The position numbers were made by a program, and so were the translations under genes. From Pseudomonadota bacterium (GTDB lineage Bacteria; Pseudomonadota; Alphaproteobacteria; Dongiales; Dongiaceae), in the NCBI GenBank assembly GCA_021792365.1, contig JAJYUT010000003.1, positions 62,001 through 126,000 on the forward strand: 64,000 bases of DNA. Direction: 5' to 3'. The notes under the pieces are model-generated. The model was not told the origin of the DNA and ran no database searches. It saw only the letters and a list, made by a program, of their open reading frames with translations. Shown one piece after another: positions 1 to 8,216 of this stretch. The stretch's first letter is position 1; the number at the start of each line of letters is the position of its first letter.

Positions 1-736
1 GCCCGAGTTCCAGGTCTATAACGAGGGCAATCGCAAGGCGTTCACCAATTACCAGCTCCAGCCGCTTCCGGTCATAGACTCCCTGGTCCGGCAAAGCGGC
101 GCGCGGTTCGTCGTGTTCAAGCCGCTTTGCGACACCCATCGCACGCCGGAACTGCTCGACCATTTCAGGCCGAATGCGCGCGCCGTCTGGGCGTACAGGA
201 ACGTCGATGGCCGGGTCCGCTCCGCCGTCGCGAAGTTCGGCGATTCGAACCTGCGCGCGCTTCGCACGTTCGCCGCAGGCGAGGACCAGAGGCCGTGGAA
301 TGCATGGCAGGTGCAGGGCCTCTCCACCGAAAGCGCGGCATTCATCAGGAGCCTGGACTTCAACGGATTGTCGCCCGAATCCGGCGCGGCATTGTTCTGG
401 TACGTGCGGAACCTGCTGTATTTCGAGATGCGCCTCGATCGGCGGCCCGACACCATCCTGCTCAACTACGATGATTTCCTGGCGGAGCCGGACCGCATCG
501 CCGGCGCGCTGTGCGCGTTCCTCGACGTGCCCTATCGCTCCGAAATGATCGCCCATGTCGACGGCGGACGCCCCTTGCAGAGATCACACCTTGCGATCGA
601 TCCGCGGATTCGCGAGCGATGCGCCGCGTTGAAGGAGCAACTGGACGCAACCTGCGCGGCCCAGATGGCCCGGCTCGCCGGTGATCGGCTGGCGCAGCCT
701 TCAAGTTCGCCTGCCGCCCAGACCGCAGGAGCTTGA
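1..736 (+). CDS. Sulfotransferase-like protein (5' end outside window)
   Basis: The reading frame is open from the window edge and stops with TGA at 734-736. The first in-frame codon is at position 2, so the true start lies upstream. The visible part (about 244 codons) contains RFVVFKPLCDTHRTPELL, then AVWAYRNVDGRVRSAVAKFG. This resembles the central part of PAPS-dependent sulfotransferases, where an Arg- and Ser-containing strand and helix bind the 3'-phosphate of PAPS. A later segment, ILLNYDDFLAEPDRIAGALC, matches the typical family ending. The P-loop-like N-terminus is not in the window. It runs into the methyltransferase gene with overlapping stop and start, so it belongs to the same polysaccharide-modification operon. 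The sulfotransferase call is inferred from these patterns only. Confidence 0.6.
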   Translation, partial: PEFQVYNEGNRKAFTNYQLQPLPVIDSLVRQSGARFVVFKPLCDTHRTPELLDHFRPNARAVWAYRNVDGRVRSAVAKFGDSNLRALRTFAAGEDQRPWNAWQVQGLSTESAAFIRSLDFNGLSPESGAALFWYVRNLLYFEMRLDRRPDTILLNYDDFLAEPDRIAGALCAFLDVPYRSEMIAHVDGGRPLQRSHLAIDPRIRERCAALKEQLDATCAAQMARLAGDRLAQPSSSPAAQTAGA

Positions 737-1554
737 CTCCCGTGACACAGCCGCTGGATCAGCCGGAAGCGGGATTGCCCAGCGCGCGAGGTGGGCCGGC
801 ACACCCGCCCTCGATCGCATCGGTCAGCCGTGGCGCGCGCATCTTGCTGATGAAGCTGAAGCATGCCTACTCGCACCGTGCCCGCAAGAGGCGCGCGACG
901 GTCTTCCGGCGCCTGTTCCCCGATGCCATGAAGCAGTCGATCCTGGATCTCGGGGGAGGCGATGGAAGCCACATAGCGATGGTCGTGCCGGGCCATAGAA
1001 ACGTCACGATTGCGGATATCGATAGAGGCAAGCTGGATCTGGCCCGATTCCGGTACGCCCACAAGTCGCGCGTGCTCACGGAATCAGAACGCCTGCCGTT
1101 CCATGACCGCGAATTCGACATCGTCTTCTGCTCGTCGGTGATCGAGCACATCACCGGCCCCAAGGAGGTGGTGGGCGAGATCAGGTCGACCCGGGTGTTC
1201 GAAACAAGGGCCACGCTCCACCAGCACAGGTTCGCAGAGGAGGTGCGGCGCATCGGCAAGAGCTATTTTGTTCAGACACCTTACAAGTACTTTCCGATAG
1301 AAAGCCACACGAGCGCACCCGGATTCGTGATCCTTCTTCCCCGCTCCGCGCAGCTCGAAATCTGGAAGCGATGGCCCTTCTACAACCATGTTCCGGACTT
1401 CAACCTGCTGACCGTGCGGGACATGCAGCGATTCTTCCCGGACGCCGAGATCCACCTGGAATCGGAGTTCGGGTTCACCAAGTCGATCATGGCGGTGCGC
1501 CGTATCGAGGACGGCAATGGCGTGACTGTGGGGACGAGACCGGCTGATGGGTGA
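733..1554 (+). CDS. Class I SAM-dependent methyltransferase
   Basis: Motif I of class I methyltransferases is clear (ILDLGGGDGSH, residues 70-80 from the TTG at 733), followed by the acidic strand end VTIADID and the motif IV-like IVFCSSVIEHI. The C-terminal part (SYFVQTPYKYFPIESHT) is typical of the methyltransferases found in polysaccharide and O-antigen clusters. TTG at 733 overlaps the upstream stop. GTG at 742 and ATG at 850 (MKLKHAYS) are alternative starts, and the ATG would give 234 residues. Its end overlaps the next gene by 8 bp, so the three genes are co-transcribed. A stretch of about 20 residues after VIEHITGPKEVV looks like extra sequence. The acceptor is unknown. Confidence 0.8.
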   Translation: MTPVTQPLDQPEAGLPSARGGPAHPPSIASVSRGARILLMKLKHAYSHRARKRRATVFRRLFPDAMKQSILDLGGGDGSHIAMVVPGHRNVTIADIDRGKLDLARFRYAHKSRVLTESERLPFHDREFDIVFCSSVIEHITGPKEVVGEIRSTRVFETRATLHQHRFAEEVRRIGKSYFVQTPYKYFPIESHTSAPGFVILLPRSAQLEIWKRWPFYNHVPDFNLLTVRDMQRFFPDAEIHLESEFGFTKSIMAVRRIEDGNGVTVGTRPADG

Positions 1555-2926
1555 AGGTCTCGAAGTCGGCAGATCGCTGCCGGGATGGCTGCTGTATCCC
1601 GCAACGCTCCTGGTCCTGGTCATCCTGAGCTACCCCTTCTACCGGGTACGCAGCGTCATCTCGCGCTACGTTTTGTTCGCGCTCTCGTTCCGCTACCTGA
1701 TGAGCGCGCATCACGACTTCACGTTCGATGCCTCGCCGGTCGGCGTATCCTGGAACGCTCTGGGCTCGATCACCGTATTCCTGCTTGGATTGCTGCTGAT
1801 CAGGATGCGGCATCTCCTGCTGACGACGCTGATACCGTTCTACGCGGTCACTGGCGTCGTCGTGATGAGCGCCTATATCAATCACTCCCTCGGCAACGGC
1901 ATCGATGTGGTCGTCAAGTTCGGCTACCTCATCGTCATCACCATCGCCGTGTACGAATCGATCAGCGAGCGCGGCCCGGAGCGCACAATGAGCCTGCTGC
2001 TCTGGGCGATGGTGACGCCGGTGCTCTTCCAGTACCTGTCGGTGATATTCGGCATCAGGAAGGGGACGGAAGGCCTGGGCGCCGGCATCAGCTACGTCGG
2101 CGGCTACAACCACGAGGCCGGGTTCTCGACCGTTCTGGCGACCGGGTTCGTGATCGCGTGCTTCGCGACCGGCCTGCGGCTCTGGGTGAGAGGGGGAGCT
2201 CTCGTGAGCTTGCTGGTCGGCATATTGCTCGCGAACTACCGCACGGCGATCGTGGCGTTCTCGCCCATGGTATTCATGCAGTTCAACGCGGACATCATCT
2301 CGCGCTTCTCGCCGCGGGTCCGGATCATCATCGGCGTCGTGATCCTGGGCGTCAGCGCGCTCGCGGCGGTCGGCGCCGCCTGGGCCATGCGGGAAAAGTT
2401 CGCCGACTTCGCCATCATCTTTTCCGACCCGGACCGGCTCATCAAGCCGCCCGCCGAGTACACGCCGGAGGAAAGGCGGCTGCTTTCCGCGCGGCCCTAC
2501 ATATGGGCCGGCTATATCGACGCCTACCTGAACGGCGGCATCAGGAACCTGGTTCTGGGCTTCGGCCCGAATGCCTGGGTCGGGAAGTTCCCGGTCTATG
2601 CCCACAACACGCTGGTCTCGACGCTCTACGAGTACGGCATTGTCGGCGTGGCCGCGATGATCGCGCTCTGGGGCTCGATGTTCGTTGCCGCGCTGCGGAT
2701 CAAGCACGGGCCGAAGGGGAAGCTGCTGGCGGCCCATGCCAGCTTCCTGCTGCTGAACATGGCGACCATGCCGCATTGGACGATCGAAGGGAATCTCCTC
2801 TACGCCATCATCTGCGGCTACACCTTCTATCTGTTCCTGGGGCCGGCGACCAAGCCGCTCCCCGCCGCGAGGCCGGCGCCCGATGCCTCGCTCGCCCCGC
2901 TGTCCCGCCCGAACATCCTGAGATAG
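1547..2926 (+). CDS. O-antigen ligase / Wzy-like polymerase membrane protein
   Basis: A 459-residue, very hydrophobic protein with about ten predicted membrane segments. Between residues 300 and 370 it has a large polar loop followed by FGPNAWVGKFPVYAHNTLV and EYGIVGVAAMI. This His-Asn and Glu-x-Gly-x-x-Gly arrangement is the hallmark of the Wzy_C / O-antigen ligase family. Such proteins join or polymerise undecaprenyl-linked glycans on the periplasmic side of the inner membrane. The ATG at 1547 overlaps the end of the methyltransferase gene. Ligase and polymerase cannot be told apart from sequence alone. With the sulfotransferase and methyltransferase it forms the end of an exopolysaccharide or O-antigen cluster. 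Confidence 0.75.
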   Translation: MGEGLEVGRSLPGWLLYPATLLVLVILSYPFYRVRSVISRYVLFALSFRYLMSAHHDFTFDASPVGVSWNALGSITVFLLGLLLIRMRHLLLTTLIPFYAVTGVVVMSAYINHSLGNGIDVVVKFGYLIVITIAVYESISERGPERTMSLLLWAMVTPVLFQYLSVIFGIRKGTEGLGAGISYVGGYNHEAGFSTVLATGFVIACFATGLRLWVRGGALVSLLVGILLANYRTAIVAFSPMVFMQFNADIISRFSPRVRIIIGVVILGVSALAAVGAAWAMREKFADFAIIFSDPDRLIKPPAEYTPEERRLLSARPYIWAGYIDAYLNGGIRNLVLGFGPNAWVGKFPVYAHNTLVSTLYEYGIVGVAAMIALWGSMFVAALRIKHGPKGKLLAAHASFLLLNMATMPHWTIEGNLLYAIICGYTFYLFLGPATKPLPAARPAPDASLAPLSRPNILR

Positions 2927-3056
2927 AGCCGAAGAGCGCAGTGTTGTTTCGCGTCGGCACGGCCGCTATATCTGGCCGGTCTGGTCCGGTCGAGGCGGCC
3001 GCTCCGAGAGGACGCCCCGGGGGTTCTGCGTGTCCTTTGCAGGCTAGTGCGAATAG

Positions 3057-3689
3057 ATGCCGAAGCAGCTCGATCTGGCAGGCATTCTGGACGTGTTGCG
3101 GGGGCGCGGCGCGTCCGGACGCAGCGTGACCGCCATCGCCGGGCCGCCCGGCGCCGGCAAGTCCACCTTGGCGGAGGCGTTGGCGGCGAAGCTCAACGAG
3201 GACGCGGCCGACAGCGCAGCGGTGCTGCCCATGGACGGCTACCATTTCGACGACCTGCTGCTCGTGCCGCGTGGATTGCGGCCGCGCAAGGGCGCGCCCG
3301 AGACGTTCGATGTCGCCGGATTCCACCACATGCTGCGCCGGCTCAAGAGCAGCGAGGAGGCGGAGATCGCCGTCCCGGTGTTCGACCGCGACCTGGAGAT
3401 CGCCCGCGCCGGGGCACGGCTCATTCCGCGCTCGGTCCGACACCTGATCGTCGAGGGAAACTACCTGCTGCTCGACCGGCCGGGCTGGTCCAGCCTGCAC
3501 GGCGTGTTCGACACCACGATCATGGTATCCGTTCCCGAGGTTACCTTGCGGCGGCGGCTGATCGAGAGATGGCAGGCCCATCGGATGCCTCCGGACGAGA
3601 TCGCGGCGAAGGTCGACGGCAACGATCTGCCGAATGGCCGGCTTGTCGTCTCGGCGAGCATCCCGGCGGAGTTCGAGTTCCGCTCCTGA
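3057..3689 (+). CDS. P-loop nucleoside/sugar kinase, FrcK/uridine-kinase-like
   Basis: A 210-residue P-loop kinase. Walker A is AGPPGAGKST (residues 28-37), followed by the conserved PMDGYHFDD (about residues 60-68), in which an Asp and a His sit near the phosphoacceptor in the uridine kinase/PanK family. Later landmarks are FDRDLE, the Walker-B-like LIVEGNYLLL, and an Arg-rich lid (LRRRLIERW). This combination is typical of the FrcK/YggC-type subfamily, which is associated with sugar ABC transport operons in rhizobia. ATG at 3057 is the only reasonable start. The gene is 130 bp behind the polysaccharide operon and converges with the next gene. The substrate is unknown. A Frc-type transporter lies 22 kb away, but no link is shown. 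Confidence 0.8.
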   Translation: MPKQLDLAGILDVLRGRGASGRSVTAIAGPPGAGKSTLAEALAAKLNEDAADSAAVLPMDGYHFDDLLLVPRGLRPRKGAPETFDVAGFHHMLRRLKSSEEAEIAVPVFDRDLEIARAGARLIPRSVRHLIVEGNYLLLDRPGWSSLHGVFDTTIMVSVPEVTLRRRLIERWQAHRMPPDEIAAKVDGNDLPNGRLVVSASIPAEFEFRS

Positions 3690-3709
3690 TCGCTGCCTGG
3701 CGCGGGAGA

Positions 3710-4384
3710 TCACGCGAAGTGCCGGAGCGCGGCCCTGCTTCTGCCGAGGGCATAGATGTAGTGAGCCAGATCGGGCCGAGCCCTGCTGAACGGCTTGCAG
3801 GCGACCGCGAAGCCGGCCGCCCGCGCGCGGGCCGCGAAGTCCTCCGATTCGAAACCGGACCAGAGCAACGCGACGCCATCTGCGGCGAGAGCCGCGCGGA
3901 GCGCTGCCAGTCCCGCCTGGGAATAGAGCGCGGCATTGCCGGCCCTCACCAGCGGTTCCGGGCCGTTATCCACATCCAGCACGATCACATCGTATGCGTG
4001 CCCCGCTGAGAGCAGTTCGGCGATATCGGCGCGGATGATCGTCAGATTGCCGGCCACCATGGGCAGGACCGAGGGCTTCACATAGCGCTGGAACCACGCG
4101 ATCACCGCGCCGGAGAGCTCCGCCACCGTGATGGTTCCGGCCGTGCCGAGTGCATCGGTGAGCGCCGCGACCGTATAGCCGAGTCCCAGGCCGCCGATCA
4201 GGATGCGCGGCTCACGCGCCGGGGCGAGTTGGGCCGCAAGCTGGCCGAGGGCCATTTCCGAGTCATGGCAGAACCCGCTCATCAGCTCCAGGCCATTGGC
4301 GCGGATCATGAAGATCCCGTCCCTGGAATAGAGCTCCAACCGGGCATCGTTCTCCGTCACGGATTCTAGGAGAGTCCAAGGCAT
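3710..4384 (-). CDS. Spermidine-synthase-fold SAM-binding protein
   Basis: A 224-residue protein with the aminopropyltransferase/methyltransferase fold. The nucleotide-binding loop is GGLGLGYT (residues 64-71), the ribose-binding acid follows as VAELSG (Glu89), then RADIAELL (Asp120) and the catalytic-region strand VLDVDNGPEPL (Asp137/Asp139). True spermidine synthases are about 280-300 residues with an N-terminal beta domain. Here that region is short, so activity on putrescine is uncertain and a methyltransferase-like role is possible. It starts 3 bp after the stop of the FAD-SelD gene, so the two are almost certainly co-transcribed. Confidence 0.75.
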   Translation of the reverse strand: MPWTLLESVTENDARLELYSRDGIFMIRANGLELMSGFCHDSEMALGQLAAQLAPAREPRILIGGLGLGYTVAALTDALGTAGTITVAELSGAVIAWFQRYVKPSVLPMVAGNLTIIRADIAELLSAGHAYDVIVLDVDNGPEPLVRAGNAALYSQAGLAALRAALAADGVALLWSGFESEDFAARARAAGFAVACKPFSRARPDLAHYIYALGRSRAALRHFA

Positions 4385-4387
4385 CCG

Positions 4388-6637
4388 CTAGTCCCGTTGC
4401 GCAAGGTTGCCCGACACGACGACCGAAACCTCCGTCGCGCCGAGGCGGGTGGGCTTGACCTGCCCGATGATGGTGGCATGGGCATGGCCGGCAGCGCGCA
4501 ACTCCGAAACGCACTCGGCGGCCGCCTTGGCCGACACGCCGGCAAGCAGGCCGCCGGAGGTCTGCGGATCGAACAGGATCGCCTTGGCCGGCTCGTCGAC
4601 GTCGCCCCGCAGCAGCAACAGGCGCGCGAGGTTCTCTGGGAGCTGCGCCGAGGCCGCGCCAGCCCGTGCTTTCACGCTTATGTCGCGATAGATCGGCATC
4701 GCGCCGAGGTCGAGCTCCGCTTCGGCGCCGCTGGCGGCCAGCATTTGCGCCAGATGGCCCATCAGACCGAGCCCGCTCACATCCGTCATGGCGGTCGCGC
4801 GATGTCGCGCCAGGACCATGGCGGTGCTGCAGTTGGACCGGCGCATTTCCGCGAGGGCATCGGCCACCGCGCCCGATCGGGCCTGTCCGCGCATGGCAGC
4901 GGCAAAGAGAATGCCGGTGCCCAGCGGCCGCGTCAGGATCAGCGCGTCGCCCGCCGCAAGGCCGCCCTTGCGCACCACCCCGTCGGGAGCGACCTCGCCC
5001 GTCACGCTGAGCCCCAGGGCAAGGTCCATCCCTTCGCTCGCGTGGCCGCCCACCAGCGCGACGCCTTCGCGGTCCAGGCATGCGCGCACGCCGGAGAGAA
5101 GCTGGAACAGCGCTTCCTCCATCTTGTCGGGCGGGCCCATGGGAATGACGGCAGTCGCCAACGCGTGGCGCGGCTTTCCGCCCCTCGCGAACACCTTGTT
5201 CAGCGCGTGATTGGCCGCGATGTCTCCGAACACGAACGGATCATCGATGAAGGCGCGGGAGAACTCGATCGTCTGCATCAAGTAGCCGGCTTTCGGCGGC
5301 AGGAAAACCGCCGCGTCGTCCGGCGCGGCCAGCCCAGCGATCACGCCATCGCCGAGCGGCGGCGGAAGCTTGGGCAGCGCCTGCGACAGAGGCATCGGGC
5401 CGATCCTTGCGGCGCAGCCACCGCAGCCCATGCCCCCCTCTTTCGCAAGATCCGGCTGTATCCTGGGCATGCGCGCGCGCATGGCCTCAGTATCCTGGTA
5501 CATCCGCATCCAGCGGCGATCGATCCAGTCCTTCCACCGCCACACCCAGGCGCCCTCGGTCTTGAACGGCCCGCGCGAGGCGATGGCATAGCGCTCCCCG
5601 GTCGAGATCAGCGCGAGGTGCCGCTGTTGCGGTCGCCACGGCCTCAAGACCTCGCCGCGCACGCGCCGCCGCAGATTGCGCGCCAGCGGTGGACCGGCGC
5701 GCACGGCATAGACGCCGGCTTTTTCCCGCGGCGTCTCAATCAGCGTCACGCAATCTCCGGCGCCGAACACGTCCGGGTCGTTCAGAAGCTGAAGCGTCGG
5801 GCCGACGGCGAGGAACCCATCCTTGTCGAGCGACAGGCCGGTCGCGGCGAACCAGGGGGGCGCCGCGGCCCCCGTCGTCACCAGCACGGCATCGGCCGCG
5901 ATGGTCTCGCCGCCCTCCAACGCGATCGCGGCGGGGGTCAGGGCGCGCACCTTCCGATGCTCGTAGAGCGCGATGCCGCGCGCGGCGAGCGCGTGCCGGA
6001 AAGCATCGCGGACCTTGGGATCATGGGTCGCCAGAATCGCGCCTTCGGTCGCCAGGGCAAAGGAGAAGCCGGCTTCGTCCCGATTCTCCGCCCGCGCATC
6101 CGCCAGCAGATGCGAGCGGACGGACAGGATAAGCTCGACGCCACCCGCGCCACCGCCGATCACCGCGATGCGCCGAGGGCCATCCGGCGCGCGGCAGCGC
6201 TCCCGCAAGGCCGCGAACTTGCCGAGGAAGGAGCCGATCGGCTTGACCGCAATGCCGTGCTCGGCCGCGCCCTCGATATGCGCGAGCGCCGGCGTGATGC
6301 CCACGTCGATCGACAGCAGGTCATACGCGATGGGTGGGCGGCCGGCGAGCAGGACGCGTTTCTGCGCCCGGTCCACGCCCACCGCCTCCGCGTGGATCAG
6401 CCGCGTGCCGGAAACCGCCGTCAGGCGCAGCAGATCGATATGGGCCTCCGCCTCGGTATAGAGCCCGGCGATCACGCCGGGAAGCATGCCGGAATAGGGC
6501 GTGTCGAGATCGCGCGTCACCAAAGTCAGGCGGACACCGGGCTCCGGTTTCATCGCGAAGGCCTTGAGGACGTGGACATGGGCGTGACCGCCGCCGAGCA
6601 GCACGATGTCGGTGCGGACCTCTCCCGCGTGCATCAT
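4388..6637 (-). CDS. selD: Bifunctional FAD-dependent oxidoreductase / selenide, water dikinase
   Basis: A fusion protein. The N-terminal half (to about residue 400) is an NDH-2/sulfide:quinone-reductase-like flavoprotein: TDIVLLGGGHAHVHVL, a second dinucleotide motif IAVIGGGAGGVEL, and the C-terminal FAD motif VFGAGDCVTL. The C-terminal 347 residues are selenophosphate synthetase, starting at GGMGCGGCAARIGP, with an ATP-binding region and a typical end (FDPQTSGGLLAGV). SelD makes selenophosphate from selenide and ATP. The fused oxidoreductase is thought to supply reduced selenium. The active-site loop has Arg (AGG codon) where Lys is usual. I chose ATG 6637; an in-frame TTG at 6682 adds 15 residues. 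No selA, selB or selU is in the window. Confidence 0.9.
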   Translation of the reverse strand: MMHAGEVRTDIVLLGGGHAHVHVLKAFAMKPEPGVRLTLVTRDLDTPYSGMLPGVIAGLYTEAEAHIDLLRLTAVSGTRLIHAEAVGVDRAQKRVLLAGRPPIAYDLLSIDVGITPALAHIEGAAEHGIAVKPIGSFLGKFAALRERCRAPDGPRRIAVIGGGAGGVELILSVRSHLLADARAENRDEAGFSFALATEGAILATHDPKVRDAFRHALAARGIALYEHRKVRALTPAAIALEGGETIAADAVLVTTGAAAPPWFAATGLSLDKDGFLAVGPTLQLLNDPDVFGAGDCVTLIETPREKAGVYAVRAGPPLARNLRRRVRGEVLRPWRPQQRHLALISTGERYAIASRGPFKTEGAWVWRWKDWIDRRWMRMYQDTEAMRARMPRIQPDLAKEGGMGCGGCAARIGPMPLSQALPKLPPPLGDGVIAGLAAPDDAAVFLPPKAGYLMQTIEFSRAFIDDPFVFGDIAANHALNKVFARGGKPRHALATAVIPMGPPDKMEEALFQLLSGVRACLDREGVALVGGHASEGMDLALGLSVTGEVAPDGVVRKGGLAAGDALILTRPLGTGILFAAAMRGQARSGAVADALAEMRRSNCSTAMVLARHRATAMTDVSGLGLMGHLAQMLAASGAEAELDLGAMPIYRDISVKARAGAASAQLPENLARLLLLRGDVDEPAKAILFDPQTSGGLLAGVSAKAAAECVSELRAAGHAHATIIGQVKPTRLGATEVSVVVSGNLAQRD

Positions 6638-6689
6638 GAATGCTGCCGAATCCCGCCCGTCATTGGACGGTGATCTCCTCAATCACGAT

Positions 6690-7197
6690 GCGCCCCCGTG
6701 CCCTTTGAGATCATCGTTCAGCGCCTGGCCGCTCCGCACGTGCTAGGCTCATGTCACGCCGCGATCCCTGATCCAGGCGCGCCCGACAGCGGCCAAGTCC
6801 GCGCCTCCGGTCAACCGCCCGTCGCACGGGATACGGTCCATGCGGCATTGCCGATATGATACTCGGAACGAGTTGGTCGGAGAACACGCATGAGCGGTCC
6901 GTCGCCGTGGCAGGTGGCGGCCTCTCCCCTGCAGAGATCGCGCTATCGCTGCTGCGAGACACACCGCTGCTGCTGTGCGAGGCGGTGATCCGGAAGGCGC
7001 TGCGCCAGCGCGCACAGCGGCTCAGCCAAGCCCGGAGCCGCGACGCGATCGGCGGCCGGACGGCGCGGTTTCCGCTAGGCCGGTCGTGGAGTGAGTGTAT
7101 CCGTCACCTCATCCTGCCGGCGGATCGGTAACGGCGGACGCCACGGTCCGGCTCCATCATGGCCTACGACGATGCTCCATTTAGACGGCCCATTCGC
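6690..7197. other. Intergenic stretch without a supported gene
   Basis: About 500 bp between two minus-strand genes. Short open frames exist on both strands (for example 6711-6962 and 6856-7131), but none has a recognisable domain, ribosome-binding site or plausible composition. No tRNA cloverleaf or strong terminator was seen. The promoter of the FAD-SelD gene must lie at the left end. The right part is downstream of doeB. Confidence 0.5.
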
Positions 7198-8202
7198 TCA
7201 GGAAACCACCTGCGCCGTCACGGCAATGCAATCGCCGGACTTCACCAGGCCGGGAAAATGCCGGCCGGCCAGGATGCCGTCCGTGGCGGTGCGATACTGC
7301 ACCGGCGGCACGCCGGTCCGGTCGGCCGGCCAGACCTGGGCGATGACGTCGCCCTTGCGCAGCGGCTGGCCAAGATCGACGCAAGGCTCGATCAATCCAT
7401 CCTGATCGCTGAAAGTGAAGCAATCGCCGCTCGGCATGTCGAGCATGGTCGACGGCGCCGCCTCCGCCTCGCCGTCCAGGATGCCCGCATGGGCCAGCAG
7501 GTTGCGCACGCCGCGCCTGGCGATCGCGATGGTCATAGCGCTGGTCGTGCCGCCGCCGCCCAGTTCGGTGGAGATGAATATCTTGCCCATCTCTTCCGCT
7601 GCCGTGTCGTACATGCCGACAGCGTCGATCTCGAGCAGCATCATCGAATAGGGCGCATTGAATGCGCGCATGGCGGCGACGCATTTGTCCTCATGCTTCC
7701 GGTCGGGGAGCCTGTGCGCGCAGCAGAACGGCAGGAACTCCAACGTCTTTCCGCCGGAATGGATGTCGAGCACGAAGTCCGCCAGCGGCAACAGCGTACG
7801 CTGGAAGTAGTCCGCGATCTTCTCCGTCACCGTCCCGTCCGGCTTGCCCGGGAAAAGGCGGTTGAGGTTGCCCTTGTCGATGGGCGAGGTGCGCGTTGCG
7901 GCGCGAAAAGCCGGATAGTTCATCGCCGGCACGATGATGACGCGTCCCGACAGCCGAGCCGCATCGATGGACGCCGCGAGGTTCATCAATGCGACCGGGC
8001 CCTCGTATTCGTCACCATGGTTGGCGCCGGTCAGCAGGAGTGTCGGCCCGCTGCCGTTCTTTGCAACTGTGATCGGGATCATGATGGCGCCCCACGCGGA
8101 ATCGTCGCGGCTATAGGGCAGCCGCAGAAAGCCGTGCTGTACGCCGTCGCGCTCGAAATCCACTGTGGCGGAGATGGGGCTTGCCCGCTTCTCCATGCTC
8201 AT
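7198..8202 (-). CDS. doeB: N2-acetyl-L-2,4-diaminobutanoate deacetylase (ectoine degradation)
   Basis: A 334-residue protein of the succinylglutamate desuccinylase/aspartoacylase family. The zinc ligands are visible: GANHGDEYEGP (His62, Glu65) and DIHSGG (His147). Length and overall sequence match DoeB/EutE, which removes acetate from the N-acetyl-diaminobutyrate made by ectoine hydrolase, giving L-2,4-diaminobutyrate. It acts in the cytoplasm. It is the last gene of the leftward ehuB-ehuC-ehuD-ehuA-gntR-doeB operon, 14 bp behind gntR. There are two in-frame ATGs (8202 and 8196); a GGGAG sequence is better spaced for 8196. The assignment rests on both family and gene context. Confidence 0.9.
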   Translation of the reverse strand: MSMEKRASPISATVDFERDGVQHGFLRLPYSRDDSAWGAIMIPITVAKNGSGPTLLLTGANHGDEYEGPVALMNLAASIDAARLSGRVIIVPAMNYPAFRAATRTSPIDKGNLNRLFPGKPDGTVTEKIADYFQRTLLPLADFVLDIHSGGKTLEFLPFCCAHRLPDRKHEDKCVAAMRAFNAPYSMMLLEIDAVGMYDTAAEEMGKIFISTELGGGGTTSAMTIAIARRGVRNLLAHAGILDGEAEAAPSTMLDMPSGDCFTFSDQDGLIEPCVDLGQPLRKGDVIAQVWPADRTGVPPVQYRTATDGILAGRHFPGLVKSGDCIAVTAQVVS

Positions 8203-8216
8203 GCTCCCTGCTTGAT

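Noticed and set aside
1487-2776. Long minus-strand open frame (429 codons) opposite the O-antigen-ligase-like gene
   Set aside because: It is rich in Arg, His, Asp and Gln with no domain, and mirrors a membrane protein with clear motifs; a GC-rich antisense shadow.
4397-6673. 758-codon plus-strand open frame opposite the FAD-SelD gene
   Set aside because: Arg/His/Gln-rich, no motifs; the opposite strand carries a fully recognisable fusion protein.
6711-7131. Small open frames and possible tRNA-like folds between the FAD-SelD gene and doeB
   Set aside because: No cloverleaf, no conserved tRNA loops, and no protein-like composition.
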